From an uncultured Selenomonadaceae bacterium (GTDB lineage Bacteria > Bacillota > Negativicutes > Selenomonadales > Selenomonadaceae), in the NCBI GenBank assembly GCA_905233965.1, contig CAJOFG010000004.1, positions 1 through 19,021 of the forward strand: DNA of 19,021 nucleotides, given 5' to 3'. The translations under genes were made by a program, and so were the position numbers. Below are positions 7,570-15,853 of the stretch, in pieces. The notes under the pieces were generated by a model. It did no database searches. It was not told the origin of the DNA and saw nothing but the letters and a program-made list of their open reading frames with translations. The number at the start of each line of letters is the position of its first letter. The first letter of the stretch is position 1.

Positions 7570-7881
7570 ATGCCAAAAATTCCGCGCGGATTAACGGATA
7601 AAGACATGGTAAAAAATTACGTCGAGGAAGAAACAATCGAATCACAACTTTTGACGGCGGCGAAAAAAGCGGAGAAAATGCGCCTGATTGAGGAGGCGGA
7701 GGCTCCGCCGGAACCGCTTGCAAAATCAGGATTTACAAAAGAATTGACGGAAAAACTCGGCATGGAATTGCTCGCTTTGAAAATTGAGCTTTTAAATTCC
7801 GGAGTAAAGAGTTATAATCTCAAAGTTAAACGCGACGGAGAAAAAATTACTTTGACCGTCGTCGATAAAAAATTCAGTTAA
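7570..7881 (+). CDS. Small soluble protein, unknown function
   Basis: This encodes 103 residues with no signal peptide, membrane helix or cysteine. Residues 1-60 are charged and likely helical (VEEETIESQLLTAAKKAEKM). The last 35 residues read as strand-turn-strand (YNLKVKRDGEKITLTVVDKK). Codon use matches its neighbours and the ATG has GGGAG at 7554-7558, which supports a real gene. I do not recognise a family. It lies 26 nt behind the zinc-ribbon gene and 22 nt before the transporter, within one co-oriented run. Confidence 0.6.
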   Translation: MPKIPRGLTDKDMVKNYVEEETIESQLLTAAKKAEKMRLIEEAEAPPEPLAKSGFTKELTEKLGMELLALKIELLNSGVKSYNLKVKRDGEKITLTVVDKKFS

Positions 7882-7903
7882 ATGTTTGAAGGGAGCGAAT
7901 GTT

Positions 7904-9184
7904 TTGGACATGACGACGGTAGCGGTGATAATTTTTGTCGCCGCTTACGCGCTGATAATTTCCGAAAAAGTTCACAGGACAATCGTCGGAATAGTCGGTG
8001 CAATGCTGATGATTTTTGTGGGGATTCTCGACCAGGAAACGGCGATTCACCACATAGATTTTAATACGCTCGGTCTTTTGATGGGCATGATGATTATCGT
8101 AAACATTACAAGCGAAACCGGGCTGTTTAATTTCCTTGCAATTTGGTCTGCGAAAAAAGTTAAGGCGCACCCGGTGAAACTTTTGGTTGCGTTGAGTCTG
8201 CTTACGGCAGTCTGTTCGGCTCTGCTCGACAACGTGACGACGGTTTTGCTCACCGTGCCGATAACTTTCAACATTGCCGCGCAGTTAAAAGTTGACGTTA
8301 AACCTTTTTTGATGGCGCAAATAATCAGCTCGAACATCGGAGGAACGGCGACTTTGGTCGGTGACCCGCCGAACATCATGATAGGTTCGGCAGTCGGTTT
8401 GAACTTCATGGATTTTATTTTCAATCTGACTTTGCCGGCGATAATAATTTTTATCGTAACCGTTTCGATAATGTTGTTGCTCTACAAATCGAAATTGCAC
8501 ACGCAACCGGAATTGCAGGATAAAGTCATGCGGCTGAACGAAAAAAGTCAAATCACCGACCCGCTCCTTTTGAAAAAATGTTTGTTCGTTCTGGCAATTA
8601 CAATGTCGCTCTTCGTCCTTCACGGCGCACTTCATTTGGAAACGGCGACGGCGGCACTCACCGGAGCCGGACTTCTCCTCCTGATAACTTATTCGCACAA
8701 CGAAGCGATGATTGCAAAAGTTTTGAGTAAAATCGAATGGCTTGCAATTTTCTTCTTCGCCGGACTTTTCGTCCTCGTCGGCGCATTGGTTGAAACCGGC
8801 GTTATCAAAATGCTGGCGGCTGAGGCAATTAAAGTTACAAACGGCAGTGTTACCGGCACGGCAATTTTGATTCTCTGGATGAGTGCGATTGCGTCTGCGT
8901 TCATTGATAACATTCCGTTCGTCGCAACCTTGATTCCGCTGATTAAAGACATGGGCATGATGGGACTTTCCAACCTCGAACCGATGTGGTGGAGTTTGGC
9001 ACTCGGCGCGTGTCTCGGCGGCAACGGAACTTTAATCGGCGCAAGCGCAAACGTCGTCGTTGCGTCTATGGCATCTCAGCGCGGAAAACCGATTTCCTTT
9101 ATCGACTTCATGAAAACAGCCTTCCCGCTGATGATTCTTTCGATAATCATTTCAAACATTTACGTTTGGGTTCGTTATCTTTAA
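7904..9184 (+). CDS. ArsB/NhaD-type (ion transporter superfamily) membrane transporter
   Basis: This encodes about 426 residues with 11-12 hydrophobic helices. The signature SSNIGGTATLVGDPPNIMIG and the second-half counterpart (ALGACLGGNGTLIGASANVV) mark the inverted-repeat ion transporter superfamily that includes ArsB arsenite and NhaD sodium/proton carriers. The conserved Asn-Asp helix starts (LLDNVTTVLLTVPI, AFIDNIPFVATLIPL) are present in both halves. It should lie in the inner membrane and move an anion or Na+ against H+. No arsR or arsC is nearby, so arsenic export is not specifically supported. The TTG 7904 start follows AAGGGAG (7889-7895) by 8 nt; a TTG at 7886 is in frame but lies before that site. 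Last gene of its block. Confidence 0.8.
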   Translation: MDMTTVAVIIFVAAYALIISEKVHRTIVGIVGAMLMIFVGILDQETAIHHIDFNTLGLLMGMMIIVNITSETGLFNFLAIWSAKKVKAHPVKLLVALSLLTAVCSALLDNVTTVLLTVPITFNIAAQLKVDVKPFLMAQIISSNIGGTATLVGDPPNIMIGSAVGLNFMDFIFNLTLPAIIIFIVTVSIMLLLYKSKLHTQPELQDKVMRLNEKSQITDPLLLKKCLFVLAITMSLFVLHGALHLETATAALTGAGLLLLITYSHNEAMIAKVLSKIEWLAIFFFAGLFVLVGALVETGVIKMLAAEAIKVTNGSVTGTAILILWMSAIASAFIDNIPFVATLIPLIKDMGMMGLSNLEPMWWSLALGACLGGNGTLIGASANVVVASMASQRGKPISFIDFMKTAFPLMILSIIISNIYVWVRYL

Positions 9185-9216
9185 TTCGATTTAAAAATTT
9201 CAAAAATGATTCGGGG

Positions 9217-9248
9217 TCCGGAAAAAATTTCGGCTCCGGATTTTTTTT
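9217..9248 (+). terminator. Rho-independent terminator after the transporter
   Basis: The 5-bp stem TCCGG (9217-9221) / CCGGA (9236-9240) is followed directly by eight T residues. G-U pairs can lengthen the stem, but the 14-nt loop is long, so strength is moderate. It closes the plus-strand block. I see nothing else in 9249-9321. Confidence 0.6.
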
Positions 9249-9321
9249 ACTGTCCGAGTTGCTATTGCAATTTAAGAAATTTGTTGAGAAACGTCGGTAA
9301 GGTAACTTTGCAAACGGAACG

Positions 9322-9355
9322 AAAAAGCAGACATTCAAAATTCTGATGTCTGCTT
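9322..9355 (-). terminator. Rho-independent terminator of the flippase/lipid-kinase unit
   Basis: A perfect 10-bp inverted repeat, AAGCAGACAT at 9325-9334 and ATGTCTGCTT at 9346-9355, has an 11-nt loop. Read on the minus strand the stem ends in a run of five T. It lies just after the small ORF and faces the plus-strand terminator at 9217-9248, so the two units converge here. Confidence 0.75.
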
Positions 9356-9369
9356 CAATCTTTTGAAAT

Positions 9370-9468
9370 TCAAGCAAAGGCAACATTCTCTGCCGGAAAA
9401 TTATTTTCGGAATTTTTTTCCGCGTGACGTGCTTTTAAAATTCTTACGGCATTTCCCCAAATTTTCAT
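9370..9468 (-). CDS. Candidate 32-residue small ORF
   Basis: On the minus strand an ATG at 9468-9466 opens a 32-codon frame (MKIWGNAVRILKARHAEKNS, then ENNFPAENVAFA) ending in TGA at 9370, 15 nt before the terminator hairpin. GGAGG lies at 9487-9483, 14 nt before the ATG, which is a long spacing. The frame also extends upstream without a stop to a TTG at 9495. The N-terminal half could form a short basic amphipathic helix. Codon choice resembles the neighbours. It occupies otherwise empty space between the lipid-kinase stop (9503) and the terminator, which favours a real gene, but I recognise no family. Confidence 0.4.
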   Translation of the reverse strand: MKIWGNAVRILKARHAEKNSENNFPAENVAFA

Positions 9469-9502
9469 ATCTTCTTGAGTAACCTCCTTCGGCAAAAATT
9501 TT

Positions 9503-10387
9503 TCACGGGACAAAAAATTTTATCGCGTCCGGAACGGTTTCGATTTTCAGCGGCAAATCGTCGCCTTCCTCTCCGTCCAAGTCACTCGTCAAACGTTCGG
9601 AAGATTTTATTTCAAAAGTTTTCGCCTGCAGATAAAAAATTTCCGGCTCGGATTGAATACATTGTCCGCTGAAAAGTTTTTTTGTGAAACTCAAAAGTTT
9701 TCCCGGACCGGATTTTTTCAGCGCAAGGAAATCCAATTTGCCGTCGTCGATTTTTGCCGCGTCGGTGATTTTTTTCATTCCCGCAACCGCCGAACTGTTC
9801 AGCACCAAAAATAAAAATGCGTCCGTTTCAAAAATTTTTCCGTCGGCAAGAATTTCAAAGTGAACCGATTTAAACTTCGGTATCTCGTTCACCCCGTGCA
9901 GATAATAGGCAAGCTTGCCCAGAGAATTTTTTTGCCGTGCGTTGACTTCGTGAGCAATTCCGGTGAAAACGCCGGCACTCGCCACGTTGATGAAATATTC
10001 TTTTCCGTTCGCCAAACCCAAATCGACGCGCCGAATTTTTCCCTCCGCCATCGCGTCGAAATATTTTTCCGTGTCGGTAATTCCCAAATGCGTCGCGAAG
10101 TCGTTTGAAGTCCCGCTGCCGATAATTCCGACCGGCAAATCAATTTGAAATTTTTTAATCCGGTTCACGACTTCATGAAGTGTCCCGTCGCCGCCGGCTG
10201 AAATAATTCCCTCCGCACCGGAAATTTTCACGCATTCGGCAAATTCTTCCGGTGAATCATTTTGTCGCGTCCGGTAGAGCGTCGGCAAAATATTTCTGCG
10301 TTGCAAAGATTCAATCACACCGTCCAATTTTTTTTTGAACGCGGCATTGCCGGAAACCGGATTGTAAACCAAAAGAAATTTTTTCAA
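9503..10387 (-). CDS. Diacylglycerol kinase family lipid kinase (YegS/DgkB type)
   Basis: This encodes 294 residues. The NAD/diacylglycerol-kinase catalytic signature is plain: YNPVSGN near the start (residues 8-14), GGDGT at 65-69 in ISAGGDGTLHEVVNRI, and GSGTSNDFA at 90-98, followed by the beta-rich C-terminal domain. Such enzymes phosphorylate diacylglycerol or related lipids with ATP at the membrane, recycling diacylglycerol from envelope polymer synthesis. The exact lipid is not readable here. The start is TTG 10387, two bases after the upstream stop, with GGGAG at 10403-10399. The operon position behind a lipid-linked-oligosaccharide flippase fits an envelope role. Confidence 0.88.
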   Translation of the reverse strand: MKKFLLVYNPVSGNAAFKKKLDGVIESLQRRNILPTLYRTRQNDSPEEFAECVKISGAEGIISAGGDGTLHEVVNRIKKFQIDLPVGIIGSGTSNDFATHLGITDTEKYFDAMAEGKIRRVDLGLANGKEYFINVASAGVFTGIAHEVNARQKNSLGKLAYYLHGVNEIPKFKSVHFEILADGKIFETDAFLFLVLNSSAVAGMKKITDAAKIDDGKLDFLALKKSGPGKLLSFTKKLFSGQCIQSEPEIFYLQAKTFEIKSSERLTSDLDGEEGDDLPLKIETVPDAIKFFVP

Positions 10388-10389
10388 CT

Positions 10390-10833
10390 TTATTTCTGCT
10401 CCCGTCCGGAAAATTTGTCAAGCATTTTCTTATACTCGTCCAGTCGGCTTTGCAATTCCGACGATTCTTTTTCAAATTTTTGTTTCACGTCCTCCGGAAT
10501 TTTATCCGACGTTTCCAACATTCCGGCGCATAACGCCCTGCCGCAGGAAATTCCCATTGCCCGAAGATCCGGATTTTGTTTGAGTTTTTCCCAAGTGTAA
10601 GGTTGTCCGTCCGCGTCCTTTTGATTCAGCGTGATGATTTTTATAAACTCGTCCATATTTTTTTCTATGTACGCGTTTTGATCCTCTTCCGTCATCGCCG
10701 CGTATTGAATGAGTTCCGGCTCTTTCGATTCGACAAAATTTTTCGTCGATTGTACCAAGCTGAAAGCCTGCACGCCGAAAAAGACAATCGCAATTACAAC
10801 CAAGCCGCCGATTATCAACAAAACTTTTTTCAT
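10390..10833 (-). CDS. Small membrane-anchored protein, unknown function
   Basis: This encodes 147 residues. A basic start and hydrophobic helix (VLLIIGGLVVIAIVFFGVQA, residues 4-23) act as a signal anchor. A mainly helical, acidic outer part follows, with two cysteines five residues apart (CGRALC, 97-102). A charged C-terminal helix (about 110-143) is probably a coiled coil. There is no lipobox and no family that I recognise. AGGAAGG precedes the ATG by about 10 nt. The gene sits 18 nt behind the flippase and 2 nt before the lipid kinase, so all three are expected on one transcript. Confidence 0.65.
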   Translation of the reverse strand: MKKVLLIIGGLVVIAIVFFGVQAFSLVQSTKNFVESKEPELIQYAAMTEEDQNAYIEKNMDEFIKIITLNQKDADGQPYTWEKLKQNPDLRAMGISCGRALCAGMLETSDKIPEDVKQKFEKESSELQSRLDEYKKMLDKFSGREQK

Positions 10834-10851
10834 GGTCTCGAAACCTTCCTC

Positions 10852-12492
10852 TCAATCTTTAAAAACTCCGAACCGCCGGAAAAATTTCACGCCGAATTTT
10901 CCGATAAGCGGTATTCTTTCCATGTCCTCTTTCAAAAGTGCGCCGGTGAAAGCCGTTGCCGCAATGTAGACGACGCAACCGACAAAGACCGAACCGAACG
11001 TCGAAAAGACCCGCGAATTAAATTCAGCCGACGTGAAGTCGTAGAACATGACGACAACCACAGCCATTATCGCCGCAGACCCGATCGTTTTTAAAAGTTG
11101 TCCCAATTCTATTTTGTACCCGATGTATTTGTAAATGAAATACAAATTTATGAACGCCGCAACGCCCATGTCAGCCGCCGTTGCCCAAGCCGCACCCATA
11201 ATTCCGAACGCCGGCATCGCGACCAAAGTCCAGTTCAAAAAAACTTTCGCCATCGCCGCAAGCACCATGTTTACCATCGGAATTGTCGTGTGTCCGAGTC
11301 CCTGTAAAACGCCGGTTGAAACTTGATGAAGTCCCAACAAAATTATAGACACAGCCGAAATCATAACAGCCGGACCGGCTCCGGGCGCGTTGTAAATCAG
11401 TGACGCAATCGGAGTGGCGAGAAAAAATATTATGACGAACGCCGGGAAACAGACAAAATTTGAAATTCTGACTGCCGCCGCCGTCTGCCGGAAAATTCGC
11501 GCCGTGTCTTTCAACGCTCTTGCTTCAGAAATTGCCGGCACGATTGAAACGGCAAGCGACGCGGTTAAAATTGTCGCGAGGTTGACGAGAGGTACAGCCA
11601 TTCCGGTCAAGTAGCCGAAAAGCTCCGTCGCCTGTCTGACCGAGTAGCCGGCAACTTCCAGTCGTTGAGGGACAATCATTAAATCCAAGTTTGAAACGAC
11701 CGGCAACATGATTGATGCCGCGCTGACCGGGAGAGCGAGTTTGAACATTCGCTTGATGATTGACATTGTGGATTCGTTTTTCGATTCCGGAGTCGGTTGC
11801 AAATTCGCGCCGTAAATTTTTTCAATGTCGCGATTCAATCTTATGTGGAAGTAGACCAGGACGATTAAACCGGTTACCGCTCCCGCCAATGCTCCCAAAC
11901 TTGCACCCGCCGCCGCGTAATCCAAACCGTAAGGAAGGAACAATCCGGCAAGGGCGACCATGGTGACGACACGGAAAATTTGTTCGACGATTTGACTGAC
12001 AGCCGTCGGTGTCATTCTCTGCCAGCCCTGCAAATATCCGCGCGATGCCGCCAAAAAAGTTACGAAAAAAACCGTCGGGGCAAGTGCGACGACCGACATA
12101 TAAGCGCGCGCGTCCCGGATTAAGTGCATATCAATCAGCCAGCTTGCCGAAAAATATGTCATCAGCGAAAAAAATAAACCCGTCCCGAACATCAACGCCA
12201 TAGAAATTTTGAAAACTCTTTTCGCTCCGAAAATGTCATTCAGCGCGACGCGTTCGGCAGTGATTATCGAAATTGCTATCGGGATTCCCGCTTGCGAAAT
12301 TGTTATCGCGAAAAAGTAAATCGGAAACGCCATTTGATAAAGTCCGATACCTTCGCCGCCCAAAATTCTGGAAACGAAAATCCAATTCAGTGAGCCGATA
12401 ACTTTTACAATGAAACTTGCTATCGTCAAAATAAATGTGCCTTTTAAAAATTTTTCACCTTTGCTCGGCACGTCAATTTTTTTATCCGTCAT
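10852..12492 (-). CDS. SpoVB/MurJ-type lipid-linked oligosaccharide flippase (MOP superfamily)
   Basis: This encodes 546 residues with about 14 membrane helices. The N-terminal block FLKGTFILTIASFIVKVIGS and the motif SRILGGEGIGLYQMAFPIYF match the SpoVB branch of polysaccharide exporters in the MOP superfamily, which includes MurJ flippases that turn lipid II or similar carriers across the inner membrane. ATG 12492 is chosen: a GTG at 12507 overlaps the AAGGTG ribosome site. First gene of the minus-strand unit, about 48 nt from an extended -10 promoter. Sporulation is not implied, since close relatives occur in non-sporing bacteria. Whether it moves lipid II, teichoic or O-antigen-like units is open. 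Confidence 0.8.
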   Translation of the reverse strand: MTDKKIDVPSKGEKFLKGTFILTIASFIVKVIGSLNWIFVSRILGGEGIGLYQMAFPIYFFAITISQAGIPIAISIITAERVALNDIFGAKRVFKISMALMFGTGLFFSLMTYFSASWLIDMHLIRDARAYMSVVALAPTVFFVTFLAASRGYLQGWQRMTPTAVSQIVEQIFRVVTMVALAGLFLPYGLDYAAAGASLGALAGAVTGLIVLVYFHIRLNRDIEKIYGANLQPTPESKNESTMSIIKRMFKLALPVSAASIMLPVVSNLDLMIVPQRLEVAGYSVRQATELFGYLTGMAVPLVNLATILTASLAVSIVPAISEARALKDTARIFRQTAAAVRISNFVCFPAFVIIFFLATPIASLIYNAPGAGPAVMISAVSIILLGLHQVSTGVLQGLGHTTIPMVNMVLAAMAKVFLNWTLVAMPAFGIMGAAWATAADMGVAAFINLYFIYKYIGYKIELGQLLKTIGSAAIMAVVVVMFYDFTSAEFNSRVFSTFGSVFVGCVVYIAATAFTGALLKEDMERIPLIGKFGVKFFRRFGVFKD

Positions 12493-12539
12493 ATTTATCC
12501 GTAACACCTTACAATCTGATTCAAAATAAATTACACGGG

Positions 12540-12548
12540 ATTATATCA
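12540..12548 (-). promoter_or_regulatory. Extended -10 promoter for the flippase unit
   Basis: On the minus strand TGATATAAT (12548-12540) gives a perfect TATAAT with a TGn extension. A -35 box at 17 bp is poor (TGTCCA), as is common for extended -10 promoters. It lies 47 nt before the flippase ATG. The rest of 12549-12695 is AT-rich spacer in which I find no convincing plus-strand promoter for the chemoreceptor. Confidence 0.6.
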
Positions 12549-12695
12549 CTTTTGCCGGAGAGTGGACAGAAAATTTTTTCGCGACAAAAATAAAAAAATT
12601 TTCCGTGCGAAATTATTTTTTTCAATGCAGGAAAATTTTTTTCACGCAAGAATTATCAGACAGTCAAACAAAAATTTAAAAGGGGGCTCCGATTC

Positions 12696-14711
12696 ATGCA
12701 AATGCAAACAGTCAAAGGCAAAATTTTAATTTTCGTTTTGCCCATCGTCATTATCGGACTTATCGTTCTGTCCGGAACAATTTTCAAATACATGGATTCG
12801 ACTTTCGAGTCACAAATTTTGGAAAGCAGTTTGCAAAATACGGAGGAAGTCGGTGAAGGTATTTCCGAGTGGCTTGACAAACGTATGCGTGAAACTCAGC
12901 AGACCGCGTCAATCCCTTCGACAAAATTGATGCGCCGCGAAGAAATGAATCAAAATAATATTTACCGGCTCAAACTCATGCAGGAACGCTATCCCGGCGT
13001 TTACGACAGCGTGAGTTGGGGACCTTTCGACGGCTCCGGCGTTCTCTACGGACACACGGCGAACGGGTTCAAAGAGATGCACAACAAAGAAAAAGCCTGG
13101 TATCAAGAAACGATGAAGGGCGACAAAGATTCCTTCATGTCGTCGCCGGTTATTTCGCAAGCGACAGGAAAAATTATTTTTAACTCAATCGCCGTTGCCC
13201 GTGACGATAACGGAAAACCGGTTGCCATGATTCTTGCCGCGATTTACGTTCAGGCGATTATGGATAAAGTCGAGTCGTTCAAACTCGGCGAACAAGGTTA
13301 CAGTCTGCTCGTTTCCAAAGAGGGCGTTTACATCGTCAACCCGGACGAAGAGTCAATCATGAAGAAAAAAATTTCGGAGGAGTCGGATAAATCCGTCGTC
13401 GAACTCGGGCAAAAAATGTTGAGCGGCGAATCCGGAGTTTTCCGTTACACTTCGGAAGTCGGCGACAAGATGATTGCGTTTTACACGCCGATTAAATCTT
13501 CCGGCTGGGGCATGGCTACCGTCGCTTACGAAGATGAACTTTTTGAGCCGGTGCAAAACATGATGAAAATCATGACGGCAATTTCCCTCGTACTGCTGAT
13601 TTTAATTTCCGGCGGAATTTGGGTAACGGTCAACAAAGTCATGAGTCCGCTCGGAATTATGATGGAAGAAATGCACAAACTTTCCGAAGGCGATTTCCGC
13701 GACAGACCCACGCAAATAAATTCGGAGGACGAACTCGGAATGTTGGCAAAAGCCGTTCGCGAAATGCGGCAGGGCGTTGCAAAAGTCATGCAGTCGGTTT
13801 CAACCTCCGCGTCAAGTTTATCCGCGTCGGCCGAAGAATTAAATTCGACAACCGAACAATCCGCGCTGGCGGCAAATCAGGTTGCCGACTCAATCGGAAA
13901 AGTTGCGGAAGGAACAAGTCAGCAACTCGACGCGGTTAAAGCGACTTCCGAAGCGATTGAAAATTTGAACGAATCAATTCAACTCATGGCGGAAGACGCG
14001 CAATCTGCGGCGGAGAGAAGTAAGGAAGCGTCCGACATTGCGCGGGACGGCGGAGCCACTCTCGAACAGGCGATAGAACAAATCAAAACGATTGAAAGTT
14101 CTTCCAAGCAGACAGCCGATGCGGTTATGGCTCTCGGCGAAAATTCCAAGAAGATCGGACAGATTGTCGATACAATTTCCGGAATTGCGGAGCAGACGAA
14201 TTTGCTTGCACTCAACGCGGCTATCGAGGCGGCACGTGCCGGAGAACACGGACGCGGATTTGCGGTCGTTTCCGACGAAGTGAGAAAACTTGCCGAATCC
14301 AGTCGTGAGGCGGCGCAACAAATTTCCGACCTTATCGCCGTAACTCAGCGCGATACCGACAAGGCGATTGAGGACATGGAGAGCGGCGCGGAAGTCGTCA
14401 AAGTCGGCACGGAAAATATTATTTCGATGGGCGATGCGTTCAGAAAAATTATCGGCATAGTCGAGCAAGTCAGTTCGCAAATGCAGGAAATTTCCGGAGC
14501 GACGCGGAAAATGGCGACGAGCGGCGGCGAAATTGTCGAACACGTTCGCACAATCGGATCGACGAGTCGGACGGCTGCCGAAGAGGCGGAAACCGTCAGC
14601 GCGGCGACAGAGGAACAAACCGCCTCCGTTCACGAAATTGCCGGAGAAAGTACGAATCTTGCGCGAATGGCGGGAGAGTTGCAACAGGAAGTTCAAAAAT
14701 TCAAAGTCTGA
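12696..14711 (+). CDS. Methyl-accepting chemotaxis protein with dCache sensor
   Basis: This encodes 671 residues. Order of parts: membrane helix 1 (about 8-30), an extracytoplasmic dCache-type sensor (about 35-285), membrane helix 2 (about 292-311), HAMP (about 312-364) and a long helical signalling domain to the end. The sensor contains WYQETMKGDKDSFMSSPV and GYSLLVSKEGVYIVNPDEES, typical of double-Cache folds. The hairpin tip EQTNLLALNAAIEAARAGE followed by HGRGFAVVSDEVRKLAE (497-535) is the universal site that contacts CheA and CheW. The ligand cannot be deduced. There is no C-terminal CheR-tethering pentapeptide. AGGGGG precedes ATG 12696 by about 9 nt; a second ATG follows two codons later. 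The next gene is a solute-binding lipoprotein. Confidence 0.92.
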   Translation: MQMQTVKGKILIFVLPIVIIGLIVLSGTIFKYMDSTFESQILESSLQNTEEVGEGISEWLDKRMRETQQTASIPSTKLMRREEMNQNNIYRLKLMQERYPGVYDSVSWGPFDGSGVLYGHTANGFKEMHNKEKAWYQETMKGDKDSFMSSPVISQATGKIIFNSIAVARDDNGKPVAMILAAIYVQAIMDKVESFKLGEQGYSLLVSKEGVYIVNPDEESIMKKKISEESDKSVVELGQKMLSGESGVFRYTSEVGDKMIAFYTPIKSSGWGMATVAYEDELFEPVQNMMKIMTAISLVLLILISGGIWVTVNKVMSPLGIMMEEMHKLSEGDFRDRPTQINSEDELGMLAKAVREMRQGVAKVMQSVSTSASSLSASAEELNSTTEQSALAANQVADSIGKVAEGTSQQLDAVKATSEAIENLNESIQLMAEDAQSAAERSKEASDIARDGGATLEQAIEQIKTIESSSKQTADAVMALGENSKKIGQIVDTISGIAEQTNLLALNAAIEAARAGEHGRGFAVVSDEVRKLAESSREAAQQISDLIAVTQRDTDKAIEDMESGAEVVKVGTENIISMGDAFRKIIGIVEQVSSQMQEISGATRKMATSGGEIVEHVRTIGSTSRTAAEEAETVSAATEEQTASVHEIAGESTNLARMAGELQQEVQKFKV

Positions 14712-14793
14712 CAAAAAATTTTTTTCGTGTCGTAAAAGTCAGATGCAACTGTGATACAAAGACAATTTCATACCGAGTAAAGGAGTGTTCAAG

Positions 14794-15765
14794 ATGAAGT
14801 TGCCGAAATTTTTCAAACGTATCCTGACGACGGGGTTGGCGGTTGCGGTTGCGATCGGCGTTGCCGGGTGCGGCGGTTCCGGCGGAAGTGATTCCGGCGA
14901 AAATTTTATCCGAATTGCAACCGGAGGAACGGCGGGAACTTATTACCCGATAGGCGGAGCGATTGCCGACGTTATCAGCAAAGACATTCCCGGCATGAGT
15001 GCGACCGCTCAAAGTACCGGCGCATCCGTCGCAAACATAAACATGATTAGAGACGGACAAGTTGACTTGGCGATTGTCCAAAACGATGTTGCTTACTACG
15101 CGCTTAACGGTACCGATATGTTCGACACGAAATTTGACGGTCTGCGCGGAATTGCGTCGCTCTATCCGGAAACTTGTCAATTCGTTACGAGAGAAGATTC
15201 CGGCATAACCTCGATTGCCGGCTTGCGCGGAAAAAAAGTTGCCGTCGGTGCGGCGGGCAGCGGCGTTGAGGCAAACGTCCGGCAAATTCTCAAAATTTAC
15301 GGCATTACTTACGAAGACATTGACGCAAAATTTCTCTCCTTCGCCGAAGGTGCAAGCGCGTTGAAAGACGGCTCGGTTGATGTTGCCTGTCTTACCGCCG
15401 GTTACCCCACTGCGTCGGTGCAAGACGTTGCGTCCATGAAAAAAATTCGCATAATCCCGATAGAAGATGACAAAATCGAATCACTCATTAAGGATTATCC
15501 GTTCTACACTCCTACGGTAATTCCGGCCGGCTCTTATCAGGGATTATATGAAGACGTTAAAACCGTCAGCGTCATGGCAATTTTGGTTGCGTCCGATAAA
15601 GTAAACGAGGACACCGGTTATAAAATTGCAAAGTCAATTTTCGGCAACCTCGACAAGATAAGCGCGGCACATCCGGCGGCGGAAAAAATCAAAAAGGATA
15701 CCGCAACCGCCGGCTTGGACTTCATAAAGATGAATGAGGGCGCGGCAAAATTTTTCAAGGAATAA
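14794..15765 (+). CDS. TAXI-family TRAP solute-binding lipoprotein
   Basis: This encodes 323 residues. The signal sequence ends in the lipobox VAGC (Cys26), followed by a Gly/Ser linker, so it is an anchored extracytoplasmic lipoprotein. The block RIATGGTAGTYYPIGGAIAD, the stretch AQSTGASVANINMI and GKKVAVGAAGSGVE define the TAXI (TRAP-associated extracytoplasmic immunogenic) family, which binds small carboxylates such as glutamate or 2-oxoglutarate. The ligand here is unknown. The ATG 14794 is 8 nt after AAAGGAG (14779-14785); a GTG at 14785 overlaps that site. A TRAP fused membrane subunit normally accompanies it, yet a terminator follows 20 nt later and no such gene is in the window. It lies 82 nt behind the chemoreceptor. 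Confidence 0.9.
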   Translation: MKLPKFFKRILTTGLAVAVAIGVAGCGGSGGSDSGENFIRIATGGTAGTYYPIGGAIADVISKDIPGMSATAQSTGASVANINMIRDGQVDLAIVQNDVAYYALNGTDMFDTKFDGLRGIASLYPETCQFVTREDSGITSIAGLRGKKVAVGAAGSGVEANVRQILKIYGITYEDIDAKFLSFAEGASALKDGSVDVACLTAGYPTASVQDVASMKKIRIIPIEDDKIESLIKDYPFYTPTVIPAGSYQGLYEDVKTVSVMAILVASDKVNEDTGYKIAKSIFGNLDKISAAHPAAEKIKKDTATAGLDFIKMNEGAAKFFKE

Positions 15766-15785
15766 AAATTCTGATCGAATAAAAT

Positions 15786-15831
15786 AAAAACCGGTTCGAG
15801 TAAAAAAATTTTACTCTTGCCGGTTTTTTTT
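15786..15831. terminator. Strong bidirectional terminator between TAXI gene and PTS IIA gene
   Basis: AAAAACCGG (15786-15794) pairs with CCGGTTTTT (15820-15828), and an inner arm GAGTAAAA (15798-15805) pairs with TTTTACTC (15809-15816). A T run (15824-15831) follows on the plus strand and an A run precedes it, so it can end transcription from both sides. Confidence 0.88.
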
Positions 15832-15853
15832 ATTTGTTATGTCAAAATTTTTT

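Noticed and set aside
7904..9184. Arsenite resistance operon
   Set aside because: The transporter belongs to a broad superfamily and there is no arsR, arsC or arsA nearby, so an arsenic role is not supported.
9147..9386. 79-codon minus-strand ORF in the convergent gap
   Set aside because: It runs through both terminator hairpins and overlaps the end of the transporter gene, so it is not a plausible gene.
10852..12492. Evidence of sporulation from the SpoVB-like gene
   Set aside because: SpoVB-type flippases are widespread in non-sporing bacteria and no other sporulation gene is in the window.
13974..14714. 246-codon minus-strand frame within the chemoreceptor gene
   Set aside because: It is antisense to the most conserved part of the signalling domain; the Arg/Phe/Asn-rich product is a by-product of that conservation.
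14701..15423. 240-codon minus-strand frame opposite the TAXI gene
   Set aside because: The sense strand has a lipobox protein with family signatures and a good ribosome site; the antisense product has none.
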